This document shows, in pieces, positions 47,830-60,510 of a DNA stretch of 64,000 nt (positions within the stretch are counted from its first letter, which is position 1; each line of letters starts with the position of its first letter). The notes under the pieces were generated by a model. It worked only from the letters and a program-made list of their open reading frames with translations. It had not been told where the DNA came from and did no database searches. The stretch is from the NCBI GenBank assembly GCA_903813345.2, contig CAIIXF020000012.1, positions 4,443,318-4,507,317 of the forward strand. The letters are read 5' to 3'. Both the position numbers and the translations under genes were made by a program. This DNA comes from Owenia fusiformis (Eukaryota > Annelida > Polychaeta > Sabellida > Oweniidae).

Positions 47830-48195
47830 TCACCGACTGACATAAATCCCACCAGAGTTTTATCTTTGGGCCTATTTTCTACACTAACATCCCTTGAAAC
47901 ATAGAAACAAGAGATAAGAAGGAAGATAAGAGCCATAACACAAGATGTTTATGAGCGTGTTGTGTACAACTAAGCCCAAATCATTCAAGTTGGTCTTCAA
48001 ACATGAATCCCATATTTTGTGGCATGTTTTGTTAAATAGCCATAAAAGTTTAACCACTAGAAATAGACCATTAAAACTTGGTAGAACTAGAATGACAATA
48101 TATTGGACAAGGCCTAATTGTGCCAAATGTGACACAAAACCTGATTTATTAATATTTGTTAGGGTTACCTTTTTTGGCTCACCCTGTACATACAA
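47830..48195 (-). repeat. Mariner-like MITE end, CAGGGTGAGCCAAAAAAGG family
   Basis: On the minus strand from 48195: TACAGGGTGAGCCAAAAAAG, a typical Tc1/mariner-type terminus after TA. Related internal and terminal sequence (GCCATAAAA.T..TACCATTGGGGC, GGGTTAC.TCTTTGGCTA) occurs at 41830-42015 and 56215-56385. The frame crossing it (47884-48195) is not a gene. Confidence 0.55.
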
Positions 48196-48744
48196 TTTAC
48201 AAGTATCAGCAACATAACAAGGTCAATGATTATGGCAATGTACCATACCATACATGTAAAATACTTTTGTGAAGTATAGGCCGTTCAATAAGTAATGACA
48301 CTAAGGCTCTCATTTTGTCAAATTTTGCTTGTTTTATTTAAAATTTTCACCATATGTTGAAAATACACTTGTCTATTCATATGCGGAAAATCACCAGATA
48401 TAACTAATAATTACCAGTAATTTGGTTGCCATAGCAACATGAGGATACAGCACTTGACTTGGATCCAAATCGATAAGAATGATGGCCCATCAGTACATGT
48501 TTTATACCCCTATCTTTCTTGAGTATAGTGGATTTCGAAGCATAATTTTTTTTGTGTTTATGTTTTATATTTTGTGTTTATGTTTTGTGTGTATGTTGCT
48601 ATGGTTACTAAATGGTATGACATCACAGTTAATTTCTCAAAAGTAGGGAATCCAATGAGTCATAATGATCATAGACTCCCTCAAAAAAGGGAAAAGTCCT
48701 GAAAACTGGCACTACAGCAAAGGAGTTCAATAAGAACATTTGTA

Positions 48745-48969
48745 TTGCTTGGGAAACAAGCAAAAGATATAGTGCAGTATATCCAGGAGGCGTATGGTGT
48801 TTTAAAGAAGGGACTTAGGGGACAGCACTTCGCATCAGAACAGGAACTCTTGACTGAAACAAAGAGAATTCTCAGAAAGGCTGAACAAAGTGGATTTCAA
48901 AATGTCTTTGATGAATGGGTGTTGAGACAACAACGATGTATAGATGCTAATGGAGACTATTTTGAGTGA
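48745..48969 (+). pseudogene. C-terminal fragment of a mariner-like transposase
   Basis: The frame ends FDEWVLRQQRCIDANGDYFE followed by a stop, which resembles the C-terminus of Tc1/mariner/SETMAR-type transposases (…W..RW.KC….GDY.E). Upstream residues KGLRGQHFASEQELLTETKR fit the helix that precedes it. The catalytic DDE/D core is absent. GTTCAATAAGTAATGACA at 48285 may be its left end; no matching right end was found. Confidence 0.5.
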
Positions 48970-49969
48970 CTTTGAATTCATATGTGCATGCAGCTTGTTA
49001 TGATATAATTATACTAAGGGGTATAAATCATTATAATATTTGTCAATCTTAAAGAATATCAATATTCGTCAATATTTTGTGTTATAATTTTACATGTGCT
49101 TCAGATCTTTCAAAATCCCAAGTCAAGTGGCGTGTCCACTATTTTTTATAAAGGGATAATTGTACTTCAGTGAGACTTTAGTAAGTGTATATATTTGCCA
49201 GTGGAGTCTCAGTACTACAAAATCTGACTGAGTCTTGAAAACGTCAATAGGACAACAGAATCACATACTCGTAAATTTCAATGGGTCATTTTATTTTGCA
49301 TTGGTATCTAATGAGACTCAATTGAATTTTCCCCAGAGTAGCTCTTGTGGTATTACAATGTGAGAGTAACTCATGCGGTATTGCAATGTCAGAGTAACTC
49401 TTGTGATATTACAATGTAGAGAAATACATGTGGTATTGCAATGGCAGAGTAACAAATGTGGTATTGTACTGTCAGAATAGCACATGTGGTATTGTCAGAG
49501 ATTGAAAAATGGATTACAAATTGTGGAACTGTTACCAAAATCAGTATCATAATCCATCCCCTTTTCATACATTTTCACATTCATACATAGCTTTACTGTA
49601 CATCAGTTTTTCATAGGTCCAGTATAAGTCAGTCAATGTTATTATATTCATGCCTCATTGGATACTCTGGTATTGAATTAAATCCCCTCACATAAATAAT
49701 GGATTATATTGGTTTCCCATGACCTAGCAAACTGTCATGCATTCATTAGCTGTCAACACATACATACATTTACAAATGTTCCTTCATTAATGCATCGATT
49801 TTCTCAAAGATGGCAGATGGGTAAACAGAACTTTCAAAGATGGACAGGGCGAACTCCATAACATGGGATTTCCCATTGGATAATCCTCATTGCCATGTAA
49901 CTTTCATATTAACTTTTCAATCCACATGCCCTTATATGAAGTGAATGCCACCTTACAGTGTAATCTTAT
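48970..49969. other. Gene-free AT-rich stretch
   Basis: Nothing supported beyond a loose array of GTGGTATTACAATGTCAGAG-like units (about 49350-49500), five degenerate copies of about 35 bp. Confidence 0.45.
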
Positions 49970-50305
49970 ATTGCAAAAAATATGAAAAATCATGGTAATC
50001 TTTTTCAGTAATAAGGTCAATATTATTGAAGGTGGCTTACTAATCCATGGCTAATCTCATTATTAAAATGAGATTTTTATTTTTTTCATGCACATTTGTT
50101 GAAGTCAAGATATTGTTTTAATATAAAATGTTCATTGTATGGTCGGGAAATATCCGTGACCAAAAATACAGCTGTCCAAAATCTCTTGCCATCTTAATAC
50201 TAGTCCTTTGTATTCAATTTTGAACAAAATACTCAATCTGCCTGGCTCCGTAGTGAAAATCGTAGCAAACGTGATCAAAGCATGTGCCCCGTTCGAAACT
50301 ATTAC

Positions 50306-51510
50306 CACGGTGTTATAGCATGACGGTTACGACAAGGTGATTTGCAAAATTTTGCGGTAACGATAACAAAAAATGGCGGATTGGAAAGGCAGCATGTCCC
50401 CTTTCTCGCCTGTAGGCAAGATTAACAGATAAGATTTCCTTTTAAACTAGTTCCATTCGGTGATGTATAAATGGATGGTTATAAACACTGGGTCAAATCT
50501 GCCAGGTGGTCTACAAGAAGCAGAATATAAGCTGTAAACCTACCGACTGAGATATCCAAGTTCATAATTTTTAGTCCATTTTCGTGTTGTCTCAGTATTT
50601 GTGTTTCAGAGCCACTCAAACTATTAACAGTAAGTAAACTGTGTATAAACAAGCCATAAAATGACAAATCCAGAACAGGAACGTGGTCATATTGTAAATA
50701 ATAAGGTTTCAAACGAAATGTCGTTAGACGACTACGTATGAATTCTATGGACGGTAACGTATTGTATTCGATGTACATTAGATATTTAGAGGACGGTTAC
50801 GTGCATGTACATCTTTCAAGTTAAGGTTGCTAGTTCTGATAGCCTCTTTCCGTGTAATTGTTATAATGGGAAAGAAACGGAATATTGAATTGATTATATT
50901 TTTGTTTTCAGGACTCGCAAGAGACGCTCTTGTTTGAGCCTCTATAGGGCAAGGAAAACAATGTATCTTGCTTTATTTATGAAACTGATTTAAGTCAAAA
51001 AGATAGCAATGAAGAGGCAAAAGATGAATTAGCATCAAGTACTGATGAATATGACAAAATTTATAACAATGAATCTGGGATACATATTTGATTGAGTAGA
51101 ACATATTAGGTGGTTTCCAATGCTCAATTGGCTTTTTATGATCGTATGTAGGTTACATCTATATACCCCGAGGTCGTTAGGCAATGTAGACCATGCCCTA
51201 ACGACAAAAAAAGCAAATTACTTAATTTTGTGTAGTTTTGAATTTCAAAATCAACAGTTTTTCGCTTATTTCATGTTATCCCCGGGCATCAATTTGCAAA
51301 GAATACGTTCAAAATATACATAACTTAATGCACCACCGAATGCGATGCCTACAAAAATCGTTCATCCTTTCATTGATACACTGTAGAAGAAAATAATGCA
51401 CCAACCTTAGTTTTCTGTTCCATCGCGGCCATTTTATTGGATAAATCAGTGATCGTAGTCGGCTAATCTTGTTTTCAGACGTGTCGTAACCGTCATGCTA
51501 TAACACCGTG
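50306..51510 (+). mobile_element. TIR DNA transposon with CACGGTG ends and 5-bp TSD (second of its type)
   Basis: The terminal inverted repeats are perfect over 29 bp, beginning CACGGTGTTATAGCATGACG. Flanks are ATTAC (50301-50305) and ATAAC (51511-51515), a 5-bp duplication with one change. GGTTACG/CGGTAACG recurs near both ends. The heptamer is the same as in 9628-10909 but the rest of the TIR is unrelated. An AAAATGGCGG start codon is again present near the left end, and a splice acceptor with a coding-like exon lies at 50912. Confidence 0.78.
50912..51091 (+). pseudogene. Coding-like exon with one in-frame TAG, inside the CACGGTG element
   Basis: It starts after a good acceptor (TATATTTTTGTTTTCAG). 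The frame reads DSQETLLFEPL, TAG at 50945, then GKENNVSCFIYETDLSQKDS and an acidic Ser/Asp/Glu-rich tail to TGA at 51089. A possible first exon near 50363 begins MADWKGSMSPFSPVGKINR. No family recognised. The layout (start codon near the left TIR, intron, one interrupted exon) copies the 9628 element. Confidence 0.4.
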
Positions 51511-51515
51511 ATAAC

Positions 51516-52759
51516 AAGGACGGGATGTCTAGTAGGAGCAAAATCGTTTCGACATCAGGATATTACAACATAGTAATTGGCCATTTAATTCAATCTTGAT
51601 AATAGATTTTTTCTGAAAAGTTACGAATTCACAATGAAGCATCTGTGGATCTTTTTAGAATCAATATTTTATCATGAAGTGTACTTTCAAAGTTCTAAAT
51701 CTTGAATAAAATAAGATTAGCGTCAGAATGAAAGCAATATTTACCACCACTTTGACGTTACATATTGCTCAGGTCGATATAGTAAAATGAATGCCTTCTT
51801 AACTAGCACTAAAACACCTGGAACTGGCCCGGCAAGGTGGTAATAATACAATTTAATAAATTAGAAATATAGGAACGGTATATACTCTTTTATGATCAAT
51901 ATTCAATCGTGTTGAGTTTTGACTCATATATGGACAAACTAGTGACAATTACCCGGTGCTCAGTTTACGTAGAAGTAATATACCCGTACCCGACAAGTGG
52001 AATCTATCCATTTGTTGAGTTTTTAAAAACTTATGACAAATTAACTTTTCTATTTATTTTTACTTTTTACCGAAGCGAACACTTATATTCCGTAGTAAGG
52101 TATTCAAATTCAGTGCCACGGAATGATCATAAGGAAGGGGTGTAAATGGCGTTCTTTAAAATACTAAACCCATTGTTAATGCATTGAAGTGCAGTAAAAC
52201 ATACAAAAGTGGGAGGTAGTACTGAATTCGATTCGATGAAACAGTGGTATTCTGTTTAAAATAGCCAGAGCAGATTAAGTTATTGATTAGGCCTTGTGAA
52301 TAAATGAAACATGAGATTAGGCATTTGATACTTTGTATTGCGTCTTGGTAAATAGCAAAGTGGTCACTGGTGCAAAGAAAGCAAACACTCATTAAATACA
52401 CAGACCAGTTGGGAAATGTTTACAAATATTTATATCACATGTTATCATAGACCAAAATATGCACTATTTGACAAAGTCACATTCGGGATAAATACCCGGG
52501 AATCGTTATTTGGCTTCATAACGACATTTGAACGTATTTGTTCTTCTGATTTACTTAAAATCACACTGGCAGGGGATGTAAAACAAATAATCTACGTTAT
52601 ATGGCCTAATACTTGTAATACAGATGTTACTAATTTTGAACCAAAATAATCAAAGGGACAAATCTGTATCTTATATCGATGATAAAAGAAACACGTACGA
52701 TGCAACTGTGGATCTTTACCAACTCGGACACGTTATCATTGTAGTAGTTTTCTATACTT
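51516..52759. other. Upstream region of the GT49 gene
   Basis: No coding block or clear core promoter recognised in 1.2 kb. Chance frames only. Confidence 0.35.
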
Positions 52760-55700
52760 ATGAATGGGAATATGTATCTTATATCATGGTTTAAATCGAA
52801 AACTAAAGCAATTTGGATTGGATTGGTTCTTATTGGACTATTTGTCGTATATTCAAAAACCTCAATATTCGAAGGAGTGAAAATGATCCAGGGAGATGTA
52901 CTCAACATACAAATGAACGACAGTATCTCAAATAAAGCTTACAAAATACGGAAAATGGCACACATTATTGGTAATTTCTCTTATCTTTTTCGTGCAAAGT
53001 TATGAAATAACACCAATTACTTTTTTTAGAGTTTATCATCTAGTCTGATTTTTTTAAAATTTTGAATGAAAATATTCAGATTGAAACCCTCATATGTTAA
53101 ACTTTGCTATTAACAGTATTTGTTTACTTGGAAGACGTGCTATTCAAAAATGGCCGATGGAGTTAAAATTAATCTGCATATTCTTTACTTCCACAAGCTC
53201 AAATTGTTGCTATCCGATGACCATTTCATTGAGGATGTTGGCCTATTTTTCAGATTTCTCTTCATAAACGGTTTAAATGAAAAATGTTGAATTTAGTTCA
53301 CCCCAAATCAAAACCAGTCCTTTACTTATTAATAAACAGGTGACACAGGACGTAAAACATAAGTTGTATCTACGTAATTATAAAGAATTAAATTAATGGC
53401 TAGTCAGATAAAATCAGATCGACAAATCAGACTCAAATAATATTGTATGGGTTTTTAATTCTAAGATGGGCATTAATTAAGCAGGAAATAGTTCTGACTT
53501 TCATTTACTGTTAAAGTTGTTAAAAAAGTCTTGTACATTGGCAGAATATGTACTAAAACACATATCATTGATAAAAAGCCAACACCTTAGGATTGCGAAT
53601 AAATATATATTTGTGTACCATATTGGTTCTTTTGGTATGTCACATTCGATGTTCTTAACACTGTGTCGATACACACACGAATTGAGTAAGTTGAACCTAA
53701 AAATCTCAAAGGAAATGGATTTTTATATTCTTCAAAAATAGTTGTTCAAATAAACCATTTTAAAGCCCGTCCCTGGCCTTTTCAAAATATCCAAGTTGAT
53801 CTGAATGAATTATTGATTTATATAGGCCTAGATCAATTAGATTTAGGTTACATAGAGGGCGTACCTACATAACACATGGCTGATGCGTGATGGACGCATG
53901 TGCATGGTACGGTACAACGAAAGGGCGAAATTTATACATGTTAGATATTGCACATCCTAGACATTTTTAATTCATTTATTTAAACATATGTAATGATATA
54001 CAGGCACATTTTACAAGACGTTCAGCTATTTTTCACACCACCTCGGTCGTTCATATGTGAATGGGCTTTCGCCGTTAAGTCATCCTCACACATATATTGG
54101 TAAAATTCGTTCCAAAGTAGCTTTTGGTGTACGTATGGATGCACTTGTGAGCTATTGCGTCCGCGATTAGTATTTTGTCGTTTAAGACCTCACGTATGAA
54201 CGAAAACTCCCGACGTCAACTTCAAAGTCGTGTATTGGCGAATAGGACTTGAGTATAATTTGTTCCCATTAGTTTATGTACGTTGTACATCGTCGGGGCG
54301 TTCGTATGCAGAAGTACCCCTTCGGAAACCATCTAACGGCTTCAGAAGCATGCGCAAAGTTGCGCTTCATTTCGCATTTTTACGTTTCCAATTGGCAGAA
54401 TTGGCAATATTCCATTAATTAACTTTAGTACGTTTAAAACAAGGGTACAGCCCAAGTTTTAAGTTATTGACAAATATTTTCATTTCTGATAATTTGATTT
54501 ACCTCTATTTAGCAAGACTTAGTATTTTAACGATATCATAAAAAATGTAACACTCCATTACGTTGTAGAATACAACTTTTTCATTTAATGCACTCATTTT
54601 ATTACTCTGTTTATTTAACAATATTTGTAAATAACTGATTTTAAAATGCAAGGTAACGCACAAAAGTTTGTCTTTCGTAAATATATAAAGAGAGAGGTAT
54701 AAACACTGAAGCTAAGCCATACATTGATATGATACGTGTGTACATCACGTTGCTGATTCCTCTCTTATTCCTTCAATTCTCTATTTGTAGATAAGCACTC
54801 GCCAAACTTCACTTCCACTGCTGCAATGCATGATTATAAAAAAGATGGAGGGAAGGAAAAACCAAAAGCAATACATCAACAAGATCGAGAACCTGCAGAA
54901 ATAAATACACATTTAACACATTTAACACAGCTTATAGAGACTAATAAGAAGATATACACAAACGATTCCAAGAAGAAACAATTAAGCGCAACGTTTCTGC
55001 GAACGTTAAATGGTTCCTTTCCAAAGATTAAAGGGCGCACTTACGATAATTGTAAGCGTCTTATCTCCGAGATCAAACTACGTCACAAAGTCAAGTATTT
55101 TGTGTTTCGATACAGTTATGACCCATCGCCTATAGATGTCACCTTATTAACTCATCTAACTCTAAACAGGTATCAGATTTATAATTATGGTTAATAATGC
55201 TATGATTTGTAGATTGTCGATTATAAGGGCCTGGGACGAATATGGTGCTAAATGGAAATAATAGATGTAAAGAATGGGAGGTATGGCTTGGATTTGTAAA
55301 TGATTTAAGGCATGTCGATGTCTAAATACACTGGTGTTATAATAGTGGAAATAACAGTTGCAATATATACACTATGACCCACTCTTTATCTTCAAACGAA
55401 AGTTTTAAATGGCAAACTGGGCCCCAGTGGACTCATTTTTACCTCAGTCCTTTCCTTCTGTGCTTTCACTAACTAATGTCTACTCTTTTTAGTAAGTTCG
55501 TGTATTGAAGAGGAACTAAGTATCGTTCTGAGGACATTCATCTCGACAGCTTTTTTTCGATTTTTAGGGATGGGGCGACCATTTGAAAACTAGTTTGTTG
55601 TGACTTGGAGGTCAATATCCTATGAATCGGGATACTTAATTCGTATCTTATGTTAAAAATGACAGCTTTGCAAAATATTGCTATATTAGCTGTAAAGTAA

Positions 55701-58267
55701 GTCAGAAAAATGAAAATAGTCCTTCTGTGCGATTTGAATAACAAAAACAATTCAAAAAGCCACATAAGATATGACAAGCTTTTTCAAGGGGCTATATCTT
55801 TAGTTCGAAGAACACTTTAACCGCAAAAACAAATGGTTCTGTTAGATCCATGTCTTATCTTCAATAAATGACATTAGGATGATAATCAAGTTGAATGGAT
55901 TATCTCTTAAGCTGTCCTTAATCCACCTATCTTCACCAATTTCCTCTAATTCTGACGCAATTTTCACCGATTTTTAGTGTATTGAACATTTAGACATGAT
56001 TTAAACTGTAAAGGGGAAAAGTTAATTGTGAACCTACTTTTTGGTAATTTTTTCGTGAAAAATTATCAGTATTTTTTCTGATATTATAAAGTGCTTCATA
56101 CTACTATTATACAATAACAAAATAGAGGGTACCTCAGTGTCATAAATACACTGTTTCAAACACTCAACTAGGGTTGTACGTGTTGACATTATCTTAGAGA
56201 TAGCCTGTAGTCATGAGATGAGGCTGGCATTTTGGACCATGTTTCGTATATAGCCATAAAATCCTGACCATTGGGGCAGGGCCAATGAAACTTAGTAAAA
56301 TGAAAGAACATTAAACAAGGTTTTATTATGCGAAATAACACTTTAACAATTTGTTTGGGTTGCATTTTTGGCTCACTCGGTATTAGAGTACACTTTGATA
56401 GCATGCATGAAGTCATATGTTGGGTGACAGGCGACGATTAACCTACTTTTAATGGCAAATTCATTTTAATATGAATGAAATAGTGGCAGGTACTGAGCGA
56501 TTAAATAGTAGGTTGATGTGGCAGCTGTTAGTTGAATTCGTGAATACTACTTATCATGGGCTTCCAAAGCCCGTGGTCAACTATGTAGTTTCTTCATCCT
56601 AGGTCAAATCCACCCAAGAATGCCCTTAAGCTGCGGTAATAGTTAACAGGAAGTGACAAAACAAAAAAGTTTCAAAACCATGCTGGATTTTGAATTTTTT
56701 TTAACCAAGATAAGAGTTCTGTTTTGACCTAAAGTCAGTATAACTAGTTCCACATATCATTTACATGACCAGGAACACAATGGAAATGGTCAGAATGACC
56801 CTAAACGTGATGCAATAACCTTTTCAGCTCTCTGAAAATGTGACTAAAAAATAGCTAAAAGTAGGCGCTTAGGAAAGGTCATTGAACAGAATCTTTTGAA
56901 TTTCTCAGAAAATCGTTCTAAATGATACAATCTTTGAAATCTTAGAAAATTGTCTGAAACAAAAATGGCGGTCATAAAAAGGAAAATAGATCGCTTTTCA
57001 ATTAATGTTTTTTAATGTTTTTTCTCTTTCTATGAATGACATCAAATTTTCAAAATTGTATCATTTAGAGCACTATATTGGGCACATTTTCTGAAAAATT
57101 CAATCTACTGTAAAAAAATGTTTGCCATAAAAGCTGAAATAAAATGCTGCATTTTTGGTGAAAATTGCGTCAGAATTAGGGAAAATTAGTGAAGATGGGT
57201 GGATTAGGGACAGCTTAAGAGATAATCTAATCAACTTGATTATTATCCTAATGTCATTTTTGAAGATAAGACATGGATCTAACAGAAACATTTGTTTTTG
57301 TGATTAACGTATTCTTCGAACTAAAGATATAGGCCTTTGAAAATGTTTGCCATATCTTACGTGGCTTTTTATTCTTCATTATTTCCTATTTTAAGTTGTC
57401 TCGTAGTAAAAACAGTGACCAAATATACAATACTTAAAATGAGTAGGTCGTCCACCTTACATACTGTAGCTACATGATTCTCTTCTTGTTTTGTACATTT
57501 TCTAGAGGTATACATAGAATTGGAAAGATTCTTGCACAGTGGCCTGGGCCTGCAAGTGTATCTGTTTTTGGAACTGATAAAGAAGTTAAAAAGTTCCTAA
57601 ATACGGCACACTCTTGGAAACGAAAAAATGTTGGGATACACGTAGTATATCAACGGAATGCAGTAAGTGATACACCTTTCAGGGACGAAACGAGACCCTG
57701 CCAAAATAGAATGGTCTTTACTTTCACGTTTTGAAGCGTTTGTAATATCGTTATAGGATACTTCTTTGAGATTTTGGTATATAGTACATTCCACGCATAT
57801 AAACACCACATGTAAATAAACTAAAATTATTAATAATCTCAATTTTATTTACAGATACATTATCCAGTAAACTTTATGAGAAACGTTGCTCTATATGGTG
57901 CTAATACTTCCCATATTTGGATGATTGATGCCGATTTCACTCCAAATAAGGATGCATATCAGCTTATAAAGAAACATATACACCAATTCAACTGGAATGT
58001 AACTCGAACGGTAAGTAATCTAGTACCGCGCATCTTTTTTAACCTTTGGCCATATGTGGATTATTTTTTAAATATCTTTACAAACAAAAGTCTATTTCCA
58101 TATGCTATTTTTTGGTATTTGCTGGGTTTCTTTATTACTTACGTACATATCCAGGCATTAGTAACACCAGCATTTGAGACGAACCTAACTGAGGGTGGAG
58201 TGCCCGACAACAAAAGGCATCTGTTACAGAGACTGAACCACAAGCCTAAAACAATACATACATTCAG
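52760..58267 (+). CDS. GT49 glycosyltransferase (LARGE/B4GAT1-like), five exons, 3' incomplete
   Basis: Exons: 52760-52970, 54791-55169, 57506-57662, 57855-58010 and 58155-58267. All junctions have GT/AG sites and matching phases, giving 338 codons plus two bases. A type II anchor lies at residues 17-31 (AIWIGLVLIGLFVVY). A basic stem follows. The catalytic domain starts at DVTLLTHLTLNR (186-197) and runs through GKILAQWPGPASVSVFG, YPVNFMRNVALYG, the metal-binding DxD (DAD, 274-276, in HIWMIDADFTPNKDAY) and LVTPAFET (303-310). This order is that of LARGE and beta-1,4-glucuronyltransferase 1, which extend matriglycan on dystroglycan in the Golgi; a single GT49 domain after a short stem favours B4GAT1. 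The last part of the domain is missing: after donor CAG|GTAAAG the sequence passes into a MITE and a gypsy element. The remaining exons may lie beyond 64000 or be lost. Confidence 0.85.
52971..54790 (+). other. Intron 1 of the GT49 gene
   Basis: Donor ATTATTG|GTAATT, acceptor TATTTGTAG|ATAAGC. No recognisable repeat ends or nested gene in 1.8 kb. Confidence 0.6.
55730..57390. mobile_element. Inverted-repeat element in intron 2 of the GT49 gene
   Basis: The left arm (55730-55975) and right arm (57150-57390) are inverted: ATATCTTTAGTTCGAAGAA against TTCTTCGAACTAAAGATAT, and GGATGATAATCAAGTTGA against TCAACTTGATTATTATCC. A copy of the 28.8-kb foldback repeat (56640-57110) and a mariner-type MITE fragment (56215-56385) lie between the arms. 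No transposase. Confidence 0.7.
56640..57110 (+). repeat. Second copy of the 28.8-kb foldback repeat
   Basis: TAACAGGAAGTGACAAAACA, AACTAGTTCCACATATCATT and GAACAGAATCTTTTGAATTT match the left arm and centre of 28780-29490; the second arm is cut short by the right arm of the enclosing element. Confidence 0.75.
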
Positions 58268-58434
58268 GTAAAGAATTTATGACATTGACTTTCTAGCTAC
58301 AAAACATTGTTCAAATTGACAGATGTTACATACATTGACAACAGCAATGTGGTCACCCTGCTGATGAATATATGCTGGCATCATGTAATGAGAGCTAAGA
58401 AGAACACAAACTTTTGTTTTCATAGTATTATATA

Positions 58435-58953
58435 CAGGGTGGTCGAAAAACGGGACACCACATCCTTCTTAAAAATAAGATCATTTTAATAAACCATCGG
58501 TAGCATGCCAAAAGATTGGCAAACTGATGGACTTTGATGAGATATATTCATATCCTACATATCTCGAATGCTGTAGAAGTTGTGAAGATTTTAGGTTGTG
58601 TAGGTAAGAGAAAATGCTTTTTTTCAAAAATGCTTAGGATTCTTCGGGTGAATGGCGCAAAAACATATTAAAAAGCTACAATATTTTTGAATTTAAATTA
58701 AAGAAAAACGATGTAAAAATAGTGAAAAATAATGAATTTTACCTTAAAATAAATTCTTCACAATCTTAATATCTGCTTTCGGCGGTCAGGTACCACGTGC
58801 CAAGCAAAAAAATAATGAAAACGTGTATCCTTTGAAATTTATAGGTACATCCACCAATCCTGGAACTTTATTTTCATACGTTTCATACATTTAATTCATA
58901 TAAGCTCTCAACTAGGATGTATATGAGTGTCCCGTTTTTATTTGCCCACCCTA
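58435..58953. mobile_element. MITE, Tc1/mariner-like, after GT49 exon 5
   Basis: The left end CAGGGTGGTCGAAAAACGGG and right end ACGGGACAC... inverted (plus strand GTGTCCCGTTTTTATTTGCC, then CACCCTATA) with TA on both sides. No coding content. Confidence 0.7.
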
Positions 58954-59399
58954 TATATATTGTAACAGTTTGGCCTATTTTTGTGGATATACGTGGTAGC
59001 GTGGCTTATAATAGGCCCACTGTTTAGTAAACGGTGTTTACTTGGTGAGTTACACGGCACACGTTAAATGTGCGATTGTCCCTAAAGAATTAAACAGACA
59101 TATACAATTAAATATAAATATAAAACAGTATATTGTGGCGTTTATAAGCCCAAATAAAGATGTACATTAAATTTCAAGTCTAATTGTAAGAGTGTTACGA
59201 TTTTAATATCTCTCTCAAAACTCACAACTCAAAAGTCCATATAAGCTAATAATAATCACTAATAACACAATATCCAGAGTCCATATAAACTAAAGTTGAT
59301 GATCACTATATACCACTGTTGTATCTCCAATATTAAAAGTCCATATATGTTGTAACCCTTGTAAGTCTTGTATTGTACTTGTAACTTGAACCTGAAATA

Positions 59400-60510
59400 G
59401 TAATCTCCTGGATCCTCTTCTATGTAGTGTAGTATGATTCAAGTTTGATGATGTGAAATCATCTAAGTCAACTACCAGCTCGGTAAATGGCTATCTCCTG
59501 GATCCTCTTCTCTGGATTATAGTGTAATTCAACTTTGAGGATGTAAAATCATCTAAGTCAAACTATTGCTCTGTAAACGTAAATCTCCTGGATCCTCCTC
59601 TCTGTGTTGTAGTATAATTCAACTTTGATTATGTGAAATAATCTAAGTAAAACTATTTCTCTGTAAACGGCGATCTCCTGGATCCTCCTCTATGTGTTGT
59701 AGTATAATTCAACTTTGATTATGTGAAATAATCTAAGTCAAACTATCAAGTCTGGAAACGACTATCTCCTGAATCCTCCTCAATGTGTTGTAGTATAATT
59801 CAACTTTGATTATGTGAAATAATCTAAGTCAAACTATCAGTTGTGTAAACTCCTAAGTCCTGGATCCTCCTCTCTGAGTTGTAGTATAATTCAACTTTGA
59901 TTATGTAAAATAATCTAAGTTAAACTATCGGCTCTGTAAACGGCTATCTCCTGGATCCTCTTCACTGTGTTGTATTATAATTCAACTTTGATTATGTGAA
60001 ATAATCTAAGTCAAACTATCAGTTGTGTAAACTCCTAAGTCCTGGATCCTCCTCAATGTGTTGTAGTATAATTCAACTTTGATTATGTGAAATAATCTAA
60101 GTCAAACTATCAACTCTGTAAATGGTTATCTCCTGGATCCTTCTCTCTAAGTTGTAGTATAATTCAACTTTGATTATATGAAATAATCCAAGTCAAACTA
60201 TCAGCTCTGTGAACGGCTATCACCTGGATCCTCCTCAATGTAGATGTATATTCTAACTTCAATGACACAAGATCATCAAAGTCAAAATATCTCGCTGGAT
60301 AATCTGCTAAGTCCTGGAACGTCCTCTCTGTAGATGTATATTCTAACTTCAATGACCAAAAATCATCAAAGTCAAAATATCTCGTTGAATAATCTGCTAA
60401 ATCCTGGAACCTCTTCAATGTAGATGTATATTCTAACTTCAATGACCCAAAATCATCAAAGTCAAAATATCTCGTTGAATAAACTGCTAAGTCCCAGAAC
60501 GTCTATCTCT
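59400..60510. repeat. 90-bp minisatellite within the LTR, about 12-13 units
   Basis: The unit starts ATCTCCTGGATCCTCCTCTC and contains GTAGTATAATTCAACTTTGA and AATAATCTAAGTCAAACTAT. Starts at 59403, 59493, 59583, 59673, 59764, about 59853, 59945, 60034, 60127 and 60219, then three diverged units from about 60305. The 92-aa frame across it is a period-of-three artefact. Confidence 0.9.

Larger units (their letters stand above)
44844..50283. mobile_element. Long-TIR DNA element, same family as 21583-30127
   Basis: The left arm (44844 to about 45200) and right arm (about 49970-50283) are inverted over more than 300 bp: CTAGTATTAAGATGGCAAGA against TCTTGCCATCTTAATACTAG, and ATGAGATTAGCCATGGATTA against TAATCCATGGCTAATCTCAT. 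The ends (ATGCCTGGGTCACATTTGCC) match the TGGTCACATTTGCTCCG terminus family. The inner part is occupied by other repeats. No own transposase is seen. Confidence 0.75.

Noticed and set aside
47884-48195. 103-aa minus-strand reading frame
   Set aside because: It begins in a MITE terminus and shows no coding features beyond hydrophobic low complexity.
60164-60442. 92-aa minus-strand frame in the LTR
   Set aside because: Artefact of the 90-bp minisatellite.
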